From: Calothrix sp. NIES-2100
Lineage (GTDB): Bacteria > Cyanobacteriota > Cyanobacteriia > Cyanobacteriales > Nostocaceae
NCBI RefSeq assembly: GCF_002368195.1
Contig: NZ_AP018178.1
Location: forward strand, 9,828,205 to 9,892,204
Length of the DNA: 64,000 nucleotides
Direction of reading: 5' to 3'
The position numbers and the translations under genes were made by a program. Shown one piece after another: positions 17,654-26,613 of the stretch (positions within the stretch are counted from its first letter, which is position 1; each line of letters starts with the position of its first letter). The notes below the pieces were generated by a model. That model saw only the letters and a list, made by a program, of their open reading frames with translations, made no database searches and was not told the origin of the DNA.

Positions 17654-20600
17654 TTACCAAGGTAATCGTCCAGATAAAATACCATGACGCTCTTGCTCAT
17701 TCTCTAAACGGCGACGCAATAATTGATATACATCACGAGCAAGCTTTTCAAATTCTACCGAGTTAGTCTCACTTGATTGATTCAATTGAGAGGAATTTCT
17801 TTCTATAGTTTCAGTTATTGTAGTCTTGTCAGTAACTACGGCTTCTTTATCTTTAGCAAAACTTTTAGGCTGAATTAAATTGCTAGCAGTATCTATATGT
17901 GCTTTTGATTTTGTATAAGCAGGTGGCTGCTGTCGTCGTAATGCTTCATTACTCGAAATATCAGGATTAAAATTATTAGAAACTCTAGTAATTTTCTCAC
18001 TACTCATGAATTCTTCACTACTCGACCATTGAGCAGATTGAGTATTTGGTTTAAATGATGTATTGGCGGTAGAAACTGGCTTCCGAAAAATTAAAGGAGT
18101 CGATGAATAATGAGTTGAATTTTTAGTCTGCTTATTTGCTTGATTTTCATAAGTTTTTAATTGTAAAGTACTTAAAGTGATAAGGTGATGATTTGCTGTT
18201 TCTTTCCCTAAAGAAGAAGACACCAAATAACCCAATGGTTTGATTTTAGTAGTATCTAAACTTTGTCGTTGTACTGCACTATCTGTTGCAGTCTTAACTT
18301 GAGCAAAAGTGCCTACTGCGTTAACATTATTTGTTGATAAATCTGGTATAGTACCGTTATTATTGATGTGCTTCAGCAAGTTGAGGTTTTTCTGTGCATC
18401 TTTAGCATTAATCACAAACTCACCAGGAGTAAGCATAGCAGGTACAGTATCCGAGGGCGCTATTTGCTGGTGATTTATACTATTAGAAGCTGTGACTTGT
18501 CCACCAATAGCATACCCTTTAGGTGGGAGTGGATTGTCAAAGATACTGTCTTTTTCTACTTCTGTCTGATAAGATTCTTTCGCAATTTTTGTAGTATTCT
18601 CAATTGTTATATTATTTGGACTTTGGACAACTAGATAATTATTCGCTCTAACATCTGACTGCTTCATTACAATCTCAGGCGATACTGATTGTTGTGTTGT
18701 ACTAGCTTGGGTGTTATGCGATGATATATCACTAGTGCGATCGCTCTTCATCTCCTGCTGTTGATCAACATTAACTATCGGTGATACTGGCTGTTGTGAT
18801 GATGTTTCAATGGTGCGATCGCTCCTTATCTCCTGCGGCTGAGAAAAGTTGTCTATCGATGGCGCTGTATTAGCTTGAGTATTCTGTGATGATGTTTCAG
18901 GAGTGCGATCGCTCCTCAAATCCTGCGCCTGAGAAACATTGTCTATCGATTGTGCTGTATTAGCTTGCGTATTCTGTGATGATGTTTCAGGAGTGCGATC
19001 GCTCTTGAACTCCTGTTGTTGATCAACATTAGCTATCGGCGATACTGGCTGTTGTGATGATGTTTCAATGGTGCGATCGCTCCTCAATTGCTGAAACTCA
19101 GAGACATTGACTATCGGTGGCGCTGTATCAGCTTGCTTGTTCTGTGATGATGTTTCAATGGTGCGATCGCTCCTCAAATCCTGTGCCTGAGAAAAGTTGT
19201 CTATCGATGGCGCTGTATTAGCTTGCTTGTTCTGTGATGATGTTTCAATGGTGCGATCGCTCCCCAAATTCTCCGCCTGAGAAAAGTTGTCTATCGGTGA
19301 TGCTGTATTAGCTTGCGTGTTTTGTGATGATGGTTCAACAGTGCGGTCGCTCCTCAAATCCTGCGGCTGAGAAAAGTTGTCTATCGATGGCGCTGTATTA
19401 GCTTGAGTATTCTGTGATGATGGTTCAACAGTGCGATCGCTCTTGAACTCCTGTTGTTGATCAACATTAGCTATCGGCAATACTGGCTGTTGTGATGATG
19501 TTTCAATGGTGCGATCGCTCCTTATCTCCTGCGGCTGAGAAAAGTTGTCTATCGATGGCGCTGTATTAGCTTGAGTATTCTGTGATGATGTTTCAGGAGT
19601 GCGATCGCTCCTCAAATCCTGCGCCTGAGAAACATTGTCTATCGATTGTGCTGTATTAGCTTGCGTATTTTGTGATGATGTTTCAGGAGTGCGATCGCTC
19701 CCCAAATCCTGTGCCTGAGAAAAGTTGTCTATCGGTGGCGCTGTATTAGCTTGCGTGTTCTGTGATGATGGTTCACTAGTGCGATCGCTCCCCAAATCCT
19801 GTGCCTGAGAAAAGTTGTCTATCGGTGGCGCTGTATTAGCTTGCGTGTTCTGTGATGATGGTTCACTAGTGCGATCGCTCCCCAAATCCTGCGGCTGAGA
19901 AATATTGACTGTAAGTGTATCAGCTTGAGTATTCTGTGATGATGGTTCACTAGTGCGATCGCTCCTCAAATCCTGCGGCTGAGAAATATTGACTGTAAGT
20001 GTATCAGCTTGAGTATTCTGTGATGATGGTTCACTAGTGCGATCGCTCCTCAAATCCTGTGCCTGAGAAAAGTTGTCTATCGATGGCGCTGTATTAGCTT
20101 GCTTGTTCTGTGATGATGGTTCACTAGTGCGATCGCTTCCCAAATCCTGCGGCTGAGAAAAGTTGTCTATCGATGACGCTGTACCAGCTTGCGTGTTTTG
20201 CAATGATGTTTCAGGAGTGCGATCGCTCCTCAAATCCTGCGCCTGAGGAATATTGACTATCGGTGGCGCTGTATCAGCTTGCGTATTTTGTGATGATGTT
20301 TCAGGAGTGCGATCGCTTCCCAAATCCTGCGGATGAGAAACATTGTCTATCGGTGGCACTGTATCAGCTTGCTTGCTTTGCAATGATGTATCACTAGTGT
20401 GATCACTCCTCAATTGCTGAAACTCAGAGATATTGACTATTGATGGCGCTGTATTAGCTTGCGTATTTTGTGATGATGTTTCAGGAGTGCGATCGCTCTT
20501 CAAATCCTGTGCCTGAGAAACATTAGCTCTCGGTGATACTGGCTGTTGCAATGATGTTTCAATGGTGCGATCGCTCTTCAAATTCTTGGATTTAGATGTA

Positions 20601-21088
20601 ACTGTAAGCGATGCTTGATTCGGTGTTTCACTATTAGCAAAACTATTCACTGAATTTATAGGTTCAAGTTGTGCAGTCCCAGGCTTTGCTGCTTTTTTAG
20701 ATTTAGTAGATTTATTTGGTTTTTTATTTGTTTGAGATTTAGCCTGTTTTTTTACAACCAACTGGCTAGAAGCTTGATTAATTATTGTAGGAGCAATCGC
20801 ACTAGTAAAATAATTATTTTCACGGCTAGTTTCTTGTTCAAAAGTAATAGGCTGTGAATCTATATTTCCGCCTATTAATAAACTATTTGGAAATGTAGAC
20901 AAAAATTCTGAAAAGCCATCCCTTAAAGTGATTTCAAACAAACTAAGCGTTTGAATAGAAGTTAAGGGTTTTATTAGGCTTGGTAACAGTGGTAAAAAAG
21001 TTGATTTTTTTTGTATTAAAAGTCTGAGCGGACATAGAGGATCATGAATTCCTAGTGGAGGTTTCATAACTTGCATAAGTATCACCAA
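17654..21088 (-). CDS. Repeat-rich CIS protein with tape-measure-type motif
   Basis: The longest frame has 1144 residues; Met codons at residues 5 and 8 are alternative starts. The N-terminus (about 1-75) is conserved-looking and hydrophobic, with LCPLRLLIQKK. A Lys/Asn-rich linker follows, then 22 tandem units of 26-30 residues (about residues 165-800) built on SDRTxExSSQNTQANT. A globular piece near residue 855 reads GYAIGGQV, then SDTVPAMLTPGEFVINAKDA. That SDTVPAMLTPGEF pattern is known from phage tape-measure proteins. The C-terminus (VYQLLRRRL, then GRLPW) resembles the 53-residue protein at 21642. Position between Cis5 and Cis7, and the lack of any other tape-measure gene, make it the best Cis14 candidate. 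This is inference. Confidence 0.7.
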   Translation of the reverse strand: MVILMQVMKPPLGIHDPLCPLRLLIQKKSTFLPLLPSLIKPLTSIQTLSLFEITLRDGFSEFLSTFPNSLLIGGNIDSQPITFEQETSRENNYFTSAIAPTIINQASSQLVVKKQAKSQTNKKPNKSTKSKKAAKPGTAQLEPINSVNSFANSETPNQASLTVTSKSKNLKSDRTIETSLQQPVSPRANVSQAQDLKSDRTPETSSQNTQANTAPSIVNISEFQQLRSDHTSDTSLQSKQADTVPPIDNVSHPQDLGSDRTPETSSQNTQADTAPPIVNIPQAQDLRSDRTPETSLQNTQAGTASSIDNFSQPQDLGSDRTSEPSSQNKQANTAPSIDNFSQAQDLRSDRTSEPSSQNTQADTLTVNISQPQDLRSDRTSEPSSQNTQADTLTVNISQPQDLGSDRTSEPSSQNTQANTAPPIDNFSQAQDLGSDRTSEPSSQNTQANTAPPIDNFSQAQDLGSDRTPETSSQNTQANTAQSIDNVSQAQDLRSDRTPETSSQNTQANTAPSIDNFSQPQEIRSDRTIETSSQQPVLPIANVDQQQEFKSDRTVEPSSQNTQANTAPSIDNFSQPQDLRSDRTVEPSSQNTQANTASPIDNFSQAENLGSDRTIETSSQNKQANTAPSIDNFSQAQDLRSDRTIETSSQNKQADTAPPIVNVSEFQQLRSDRTIETSSQQPVSPIANVDQQQEFKSDRTPETSSQNTQANTAQSIDNVSQAQDLRSDRTPETSSQNTQANTAPSIDNFSQPQEIRSDRTIETSSQQPVSPIVNVDQQQEMKSDRTSDISSHNTQASTTQQSVSPEIVMKQSDVRANNYLVVQSPNNITIENTTKIAKESYQTEVEKDSIFDNPLPPKGYAIGGQVTASNSINHQQIAPSDTVPAMLTPGEFVINAKDAQKNLNLLKHINNNGTIPDLSTNNVNAVGTFAQVKTATDSAVQRQSLDTTKIKPLGYLVSSSLGKETANHHLITLSTLQLKTYENQANKQTKNSTHYSSTPLIFRKPVSTANTSFKPNTQSAQWSSSEEFMSSEKITRVSNNFNPDISSNEALRRQQPPAYTKSKAHIDTASNLIQPKSFAKDKEAVVTDKTTITETIERNSSQLNQSSETNSVEFEKLARDVYQLLRRRLENEQERHGILSGRLPW
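18680..20586 (-). repeat. 22-unit coding tandem repeat, nearly every unit with a HIP1 site
   Basis: Units of 90 bp (30 residues) alternate irregularly with 78-84 bp forms. Each encodes [LIF]-x-SDRT-x-[ED]-x-S. The SDRT codons (AGC GAT CGC AC) contain GCGATCGC in 20 of 22 units; two have point changes (near 20397 and 19349). Neighbouring blocks are almost identical at the DNA level, such as the copies around 18820-19080 and 19510-19690, showing recent duplication of multi-unit blocks. Confidence 0.9.
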
Positions 21089-21114
21089 TCAAGAAAGCTA
21101 GTGAGAAAATTTTG

Positions 21115-21642
21115 TCATGAACTAGGGAAAAACTGTTTCTCATTACGTATTGTGCGATTACCTCCTCCTGCATCTTGTCCAATACTCAATCCTTCATAAG
21201 ACATAGTTAATTCTTCTATTGCAACAGTACTTCCATCAGCTTGAAAATCTGATGCTTTCCAGGCTGTAGGGATAGCACCAATGAGAGTCCAACTTTGCAT
21301 GATATCGCCTGCTTGATTGAAGACAAGAATGTTCACATTACAACGAGTAGTACTTTGTTCTTCATCGAATATTTCACATAACCAATTAAAAAAGCTTTGA
21401 TCGTCTGTGATTCCTCGCTTTAAAGTTATATCTGAAAACGTTGTGTGTCCTAAAAAAACACGTTGCTGATTATTAACGCCTCCTTCATGATAAATCTCTT
21501 TTTCAACTTGTATACTTGGCCCAGAGCATTCGGTAAAAGATGCCATTATCGAGCTATCTATCTCTAGATAAAACCGATTGGTAGTCACAAAATTTAAACT
21601 GTGTTGAGTATACCTATCGTCAATATTAGAATTTTGATACAT
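21115..21642 (-). CDS. cis5: CIS tube initiator / gp19-like tail protein (Cis5)
   Basis: A 175-residue protein of the gp19-like conserved phage-tail family. Features used are NRFYLEIDSSIMASFTECSG, then DITLKRGIT near residue 100, an IPTAWKASDFQADGS block and IEELTMSYEGL near residue 150. Cis1 and Cis5 share this fold; its place beside the hub gene Cis7 argues for the baseplate-proximal initiator. Its ATG overlaps the stop of the small upstream gene in a TAATG, and an AGGAG box lies inside that gene, so the two are translationally coupled. Confidence 0.85.
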   Translation of the reverse strand: MYQNSNIDDRYTQHSLNFVTTNRFYLEIDSSIMASFTECSGPSIQVEKEIYHEGGVNNQQRVFLGHTTFSDITLKRGITDDQSFFNWLCEIFDEEQSTTRCNVNILVFNQAGDIMQSWTLIGAIPTAWKASDFQADGSTVAIEELTMSYEGLSIGQDAGGGNRTIRNEKQFFPSS

Positions 21643-21803
21643 TAAAGTCTCCTGTCTTTTCCATAGTTTTTAATACGTTCTTGCTGGCGACGCATATCTT
21701 CTACAAAAATCTCATATACTCGGTCAGTCAGTTTTTTCAAAAACCACTGATCGTTAATGCAATTTTTTAAGTTAGTCTTTTGATTGTTGTCTGTGTTTTT
21801 CAT
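21642..21803 (-). CDS. 53-residue CIS-associated protein, coupled to cis5
   Basis: A short frame from the ATG at 21803 to a TAA that overlaps the cis5 start (TAATG at 21640-21644). The product is charged and helical, with the core LTDRVYEIFVEDMRRQQER followed by NYGKD. The pattern [LA]-x-[DR]-x-VY-x-[IL]-[FL] with a downstream R-x-x-x-x-ER is typical of a small protein I remember next to tube genes in many extracellular CIS loci. It is probably an assembly or adaptor factor. The same pattern appears at the C-terminus of the repeat protein at 17654. It is below the length cut-off of most automatic ORF calls. Confidence 0.8.
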   Translation of the reverse strand: MKNTDNNQKTNLKNCINDQWFLKKLTDRVYEIFVEDMRRQQERIKNYGKDRRL

Positions 21804-22001
21804 ATCTCATGAGCATGGTTTTAAATTAATACGCTAAACTATTTTATTTTGCATATATACAAATTCTATAAATCTTGTAATGGACGCATATTATTGCCTA
21901 AACAATATAACCAACCTAGAGAATAACTTAATAATTTATCTGTGCAATTCACAAATTTTTAGGTAATTAAATACAGGACAAATAGCAATCTATAGCTATT
22001 T

Positions 22002-22616
22002 TTATTTTTCAGTTATGCTCACTGTAAAACCTATCAGCTTTTCTTGACCAAGCTCTAATAAATCATTATGATTAAGTCTGTAAGAATTACCAGGAGAAAT
22101 CAAATTACCATTAACATAAGTTCCATTTCGGCTGTTATTATCAACTAACACATATGCGTTAGATGATTTATCCCAATAAATTCGTGCATGGGAGCGAGAA
22201 ACTATCTTTTCATTGGCAATACCAGTTAAGTCAATTTCTGGTACAGATTTAGTAGCCAGATTTTTTCTACCGATGTAGCCTTCTTCCCCGCGCAAGGGAA
22301 ATTCTTTTCCAGAAGTATGCATGAGTTTGAGGATTGGGCGAGTAGAAGGTGGTTGGATATGCACCACTGGAGCTGGTGGGTTATCTACAACTTGAGACAA
22401 TGCTGATGAAGAGGAAGTGTGAGCATAGACTGGTGAAGATGCAGAGGGTTGAGACACTTGCGATTTCTCTGCTAAATCTGGCTGTTTCTCAGCAGTTGGA
22501 GCAGAGACAACTACATTGCCTAAAGCTGTGCCACACATAGGGCAAACCTTAGCATTGTTGGGCAAAGTACGGTTAAAATAATCACAATTTGGGTTAGGAC
22601 AACGATTTACAGTCAT
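22002..22616 (-). CDS. Zinc-ribbon FHA domain protein
   Basis: This 204-residue protein starts with a zinc-ribbon (CPNPNCDYF, then CPMCG, residues 6-29). A Pro/Ser/Ala-rich linker follows, then an FHA domain (about 110-200) with GYIGRKN, VSRSHARIYW and NNSRNGTYVNG, the canonical phosphothreonine-binding residues. Its start lies 23 bp inside the end of the upstream pseudokinase gene, so the two are co-translated. It probably reads phosphothreonine marks set by a local kinase, such as that at 34014; this link is inferred. Confidence 0.9.
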   Translation of the reverse strand: MTVNRCPNPNCDYFNRTLPNNAKVCPMCGTALGNVVVSAPTAEKQPDLAEKSQVSQPSASSPVYAHTSSSSALSQVVDNPPAPVVHIQPPSTRPILKLMHTSGKEFPLRGEEGYIGRKNLATKSVPEIDLTGIANEKIVSRSHARIYWDKSSNAYVLVDNNSRNGTYVNGNLISPGNSYRLNHNDLLELGQEKLIGFTVSITEK

Positions 22617-24711
22617 TGGAAATTAAGTATTGATTGGGTATAGGTTTTAAGGGAACGACTCCTGCTTTATCAAGCAAACACTGCCCTTGACGAGTCTTGA
22701 GCATCTCAGCAAATTTATTACCAGCAGGTAGCAACGAGTTATCTTTTGGGTATACGACAACTAGCGGATAACCTAATGGATAACTGCCAGAGCGAAAAGT
22801 TTGGACATCTAAACGGTTATTTTTGTCACATATATTATCTGAAGGGCTGATGGGAGAACCATTAAGCCGAAAAAGAGCTTGGCTAGCTGGTTTATCTGCA
22901 TCAACTAGCGCTAAAGGATAGCCTGCACATTGATTCCAAGTTTTACTCAAAATACCGTAACTAATAATTCCTGCTTGTCCTGTATCGAATGCAGTGATAA
23001 TTTGTTGCTGGGTTTGTTCGGTAGGTTGTGTAGTGACTTTAGCTTGATATAAAGCTATTTGCTGCTGATCGTCTTTCAGCACTATTTTTTGAAATAAACG
23101 CACTGCTTCCGGTTCTGTAGGTGCATAGGGTTTTATAGGCAGATTTGGGCCTCCAAGCTGTTGCCAATTGTTAATTTGACCTGTATAAATTTGACGTAAT
23201 TGTTCTAAGCTAATTTGTCCATTTAGAGCCTTGGGAAGATTTTGCTCTTTCTTGCTAAAAGCTACATATACAAGTAAGCCATCATAAGCAACTATTTTAT
23301 CGTTGAAATTATTTGTTACGTCATTAAACAAGCTAGTAATGGCAAACTGTGCTTTGTTATTGATGATTTCTTCTAAAGGTTGACTAGCAGTTTGTATATT
23401 AGTTGAAGTTACAGGCTGATAGTTAAATTGAGCGTTAACATCTGGCTTAGGATGAGTTAATAAATCTCTTAAACTACTTTGACTGGTTGGGCGAAACTTC
23501 AAAATATTAGTCCATGTGCCATCGTTTTCACCTGTATAAGTAAAATCTCCAGAGGGAACACCATTAACATCAGAGAAAGCAGGTACAAGATGATAAAATT
23601 CACTCGTAGCATCTTCTGGCATTTCTGAGCTACGCATCAAGAAATACAATATTCCTCCGCCAAACATTAGCAAAGTAAAAATTCCTAAAAATAAAAATAT
23701 TAGTCTACGGAAACCTTTATCTTTCTGTTCTGGAGCAAATACTGTTGTTGAACTGATTGCTTGATTTTCTTGGGTAAGTTGTAGTAAAGCTTGGCGAGCA
23801 GCTTCAGCACTCTCGAAAGGAATTTCTATTCCCATTAAACGATAAATAAACTGCTTTAACTCACTATCTGAGTTGGGCCATTGCTGCTCATCTCTAGGAT
23901 CAATAAATTCTGCTCTCCCTGTCCACAGAGAAAAAGCTACTCTTCCTAAATCTTCTAAGTCTTGTGTGCAAGTGGGAATTACAGTTTGGGAAATAGATGG
24001 TGGAACAAATAAACCTTCCCAAAGAGCCAAATCGCAAAGATATATAGTAGAGTAATGCTGATGATTTTGGACAATTAATAGACTATTTAAACTAAGGTTA
24101 CTGTGAACCAAACCCTTCTGGATTTGCCCTGAAGGAAGTCGCAGTTTTTGAGTGTGGAGAAACTGTAATGTTTGTAAGGCTTGATTGAGTACCTGGCGCA
24201 CTTGATCCGCAGTCATCGCACCTTTTTGTGTCAGGTACTCACTTAAAGTTTGAGCAGCTTCTAGATTACCTAAAGTGACGGTGTAACAGCGTTCTACTAG
24301 CGGATCGGCGATCGCATCCCAAGGGCTGATTAAGCGAAAGTCTTGGACTTTCCCATCTGCTGGACTCACACCCGCGACTCGCATAAAAGTATCTTGACGC
24401 TGACGAGTTTCTTCTTGATTAAAACAACCATCAGGTAGTAAATATTCCTTGATGACAACAGGTTGGTTATTACTCAGTTGAATCCCCAAATACAAGCGTC
24501 CCGTACCCCTAGAACCAAGAAGACGAGTAACTTGATAACTACCTCGACTACCTTTAATTTCAGCTTTTTCCGGTAAAAGAGCCGGAAAACCGCATTCTAA
24601 ACAAAATTTAGCTTTAGGAAATTCTTTAGTTGTTTGCTGAAGGCGATCGCACGATAAAGGCGCGTTACGCGAACAAAAGTATTCTTGATAAACAGGCTCA
24701 GGTAAAGACAC
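22594..24711 (-). CDS. Pseudokinase with C-terminal PstS-like binding domain
   Basis: Of 705 residues, the first 50 hold a Cys-rich element (CLECG near residue 39). A protein-kinase fold follows (about 58-320), with the Gly loop GSRGTGRLYLG and a VIKEY lysine. The catalytic loop reads HSNLSLNS where active kinases have HRDLKPxN, and the metal-binding triad reads DLA instead of DFG. The catalytic aspartate is therefore missing and the domain should be inactive or only nucleotide-binding. A single membrane helix (about 337-360) leads to a type-2 periplasmic-binding domain like phosphate-binding PstS (ITSLFND, then GQINNWQQLGG). A transmembrane sensor that binds a small ligand outside is likely. 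Confidence 0.85.
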   Translation of the reverse strand: MSLPEPVYQEYFCSRNAPLSCDRLQQTTKEFPKAKFCLECGFPALLPEKAEIKGSRGSYQVTRLLGSRGTGRLYLGIQLSNNQPVVIKEYLLPDGCFNQEETRQRQDTFMRVAGVSPADGKVQDFRLISPWDAIADPLVERCYTVTLGNLEAAQTLSEYLTQKGAMTADQVRQVLNQALQTLQFLHTQKLRLPSGQIQKGLVHSNLSLNSLLIVQNHQHYSTIYLCDLALWEGLFVPPSISQTVIPTCTQDLEDLGRVAFSLWTGRAEFIDPRDEQQWPNSDSELKQFIYRLMGIEIPFESAEAARQALLQLTQENQAISSTTVFAPEQKDKGFRRLIFLFLGIFTLLMFGGGILYFLMRSSEMPEDATSEFYHLVPAFSDVNGVPSGDFTYTGENDGTWTNILKFRPTSQSSLRDLLTHPKPDVNAQFNYQPVTSTNIQTASQPLEEIINNKAQFAITSLFNDVTNNFNDKIVAYDGLLVYVAFSKKEQNLPKALNGQISLEQLRQIYTGQINNWQQLGGPNLPIKPYAPTEPEAVRLFQKIVLKDDQQQIALYQAKVTTQPTEQTQQQIITAFDTGQAGIISYGILSKTWNQCAGYPLALVDADKPASQALFRLNGSPISPSDNICDKNNRLDVQTFRSGSYPLGYPLVVVYPKDNSLLPAGNKFAEMLKTRQGQCLLDKAGVVPLKPIPNQYLISNDCKSLS

Positions 24712-24768
24712 TGAAAAGACTCCCTGAAAAAATTAACTCAAGTTGAATGATGTTATGCATAGTTATTG

Positions 24769-25449
24769 CTATTGAACTGGAATTAACCCCAGCTTAAAAG
24801 CAGCTATCACAGCTTGAGTCCGGCTAGTAACCTGCAATTTCTCAAAAATATTTGTTAAGTGAGCTTTAACAGTCACCACTTTAATATATAAAGTTTTGGC
24901 GATTTCTTCATTAGAATCTCCTCGGACTAAACAATACAAAACTTCTTGTTCTCTTTCGCTCAGATTCAGCTTTTGACGTGTTAAAGTATCTGCCTCGGAA
25001 TTAGCCCAAAATCTGCGGAAAAAACTACTAGCAACTTCCGTAGGTAAATAAATCTCAGACCGAAGTGTAGTAGCGATCGCCTCTCGTAATTGTGTCGTTG
25101 CACGAGTTTTAAACACGTAACCTTTAGCCCCAGCTTGCATTGCGCGAAAAATTGCATCATCGTCTTGGTGAGCAGACAAAACTAAAACTTTCCCCTTAAA
25201 CGACATTTGTTTTAAGCGCTCAAGAGTAGCAATACCATCACCTGCAGCTAATTCTAAATCAAGCAGAATTAAAACAGGTTGCTTTTGATGAGCAAGGGTG
25301 ACAGCTTGATCTGTCGATACAGCTTCAGCCACAACTTTTAAAGGTAACTGTCCACTGTTACTATAAAAATTCAGCAGAGTTTTTAATCCTTGGCGAAAGC
25401 GCTGATCGTCATCTACAAGCATTACTGGTAGCTGCTGATTAATAGTCAT
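24769..25449 (-). CDS. NarL/LuxR-family response regulator
   Basis: A 226-residue protein. The receiver domain has the acidic triplet VDDD (12-15), the phospho-acceptor Asp at about residue 64 (LILLDLEL), a Ser/Ala switch (LSAHQ) and Lys in GYVFKTRA. The C-terminal LuxR-type helix-turn-helix reads LSEREQEVLYCL, then NEEIAKTLYIKVVTVKAHL. It lies 15 bp after the histidine kinase and 57 bp before the pseudokinase, so this two-component pair heads the leftward CIS operon and may control it. Confidence 0.95.
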   Translation of the reverse strand: MTINQQLPVMLVDDDQRFRQGLKTLLNFYSNSGQLPLKVVAEAVSTDQAVTLAHQKQPVLILLDLELAAGDGIATLERLKQMSFKGKVLVLSAHQDDDAIFRAMQAGAKGYVFKTRATTQLREAIATTLRSEIYLPTEVASSFFRRFWANSEADTLTRQKLNLSEREQEVLYCLVRGDSNEEIAKTLYIKVVTVKAHLTNIFEKLQVTSRTQAVIAAFKLGLIPVQ

Positions 25450-25464
25450 GTCAAAAATCTCCTA

Positions 25465-26613
25465 TCAATTTGTAGAGCGGGGTAAGCTGATAAAAAACTG
25501 GGCACCACCCTGTAAAGAATTCTGCGCCCAAAGACTTCCACGATGGTCAAGCACAATTTTTTTAGCAATAGTTAAACCAAGTCCTGTACCACCTAAACGA
25601 CGAGAATAAAAAGGAGTAAATATTTTATTAATATCTTCTGTAGATAGCCCTTTCCCTTGGTCAGATATACAAATTAGTACTTCATTTTGAAATATCTGCC
25701 AGCTACAGCTAATAATTCCAAATAATGGACTAAAGTGAACTGCATTACTAAGTAAATTATCAAAAACCTGCTTTATCTGTAAGCGGTCTATTGGCAAGAT
25801 ATTAGAGGTTTCAGGGTAATATATTTGGAGTTGCTTCTGCTCAATTAAAGGCTTTAATCCCTGAACAGTTTCATTTAATATACTTTTCAAGTCATGCAGC
25901 GCAATTCTTAACTTTGTCTTTTGGCTACAATAAATTAGTTCAGTTAAGTTACTATCTAAATCCTGAATACTGTCACGAATAATAGCAGCTTGTTCTTGCC
26001 AAGGGCTATCTGTTAATGCCTGAGATAAATTTTCAGCATAAATACTAATGGTTGCCAAAGTATGGCGCAACTGATGTCCAGCACGTTGAATTACTTGTTC
26101 GAGTAGCTGAATCTCAGATTTTTGCTGTCTACATTCTAAATACATGTCCAAATACTTGCTAACTAACATAGCTGTTTGCTTCACCTCCTGTTGCAAATTT
26201 AGAGATAGAGGCTCATGAGCAAGTACTAGAATATATTCAGGGTTTTGATTTCTATATCCTAAAGGACAAATATAACAAAGTGATGAATTAAAAGCAGTAA
26301 TATTTATTTCATATAAACTAAAATTAGTATAAAAATTTTCTAAGTATTCTTGTGAATTCAAATAATCTAATGTTTTTCGGCAAAGCGGTTTATTTTGCTG
26401 TTCATGAGTAATTTCTTGATGATTTTCTATAGATGGATCGTGATAAATAATCCGCGACCAATAAATAGGATATCGCGCTGTTAAATGCTCTATTTGTTGT
26501 TGACAGAAGCTGTATAATTCTGATGAACTAGAAACTAAGAAAGTAGTGTTAATGTTTTGGGTAAAGGTACCTAAAACTCTAGCTGGACTTTTTGTTGTAG
26601 TCTGCATATTCAT
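25465..26613 (-). CDS. Sensor histidine kinase (cytoplasmic)
   Basis: The frame can extend to a GTG at 26697, but that codon is inside a perfect palindrome. The ATG at 26613 (MNMQTTTKSP) is preferred, giving about 382 residues. The N-terminal half looks GAF-like with no membrane segment. The H-box is GHQLRHTLATI, the N-box FDNLLSNAVHFSP, and the G-boxes are DQGKGLS and GTGLGLTIAKK. It pairs with the NarL-type regulator at 24769. The input signal is unknown. No clear Shine-Dalgarno box is seen before the chosen start. Confidence 0.9.
   Translation of the reverse strand: MNMQTTTKSPARVLGTFTQNINTTFLVSSSSELYSFCQQQIEHLTARYPIYWSRIIYHDPSIENHQEITHEQQNKPLCRKTLDYLNSQEYLENFYTNFSLYEINITAFNSSLCYICPLGYRNQNPEYILVLAHEPLSLNLQQEVKQTAMLVSKYLDMYLECRQQKSEIQLLEQVIQRAGHQLRHTLATISIYAENLSQALTDSPWQEQAAIIRDSIQDLDSNLTELIYCSQKTKLRIALHDLKSILNETVQGLKPLIEQKQLQIYYPETSNILPIDRLQIKQVFDNLLSNAVHFSPLFGIISCSWQIFQNEVLICISDQGKGLSTEDINKIFTPFYSRRLGGTGLGLTIAKKIVLDHRGSLWAQNSLQGGAQFFISLPRSTN

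Noticed and set aside
18680..20586. CRISPR-like array of regular repeats
   Set aside because: The repeats are in frame over the whole length, encode a consistent peptide, and have no variable spacer of constant size or cas genes nearby.
22594..24711. Active Ser/Thr kinase
   Set aside because: The catalytic Asp of HRD is Asn (HSN) and DFG is DLA, so normal phosphotransfer is unlikely.
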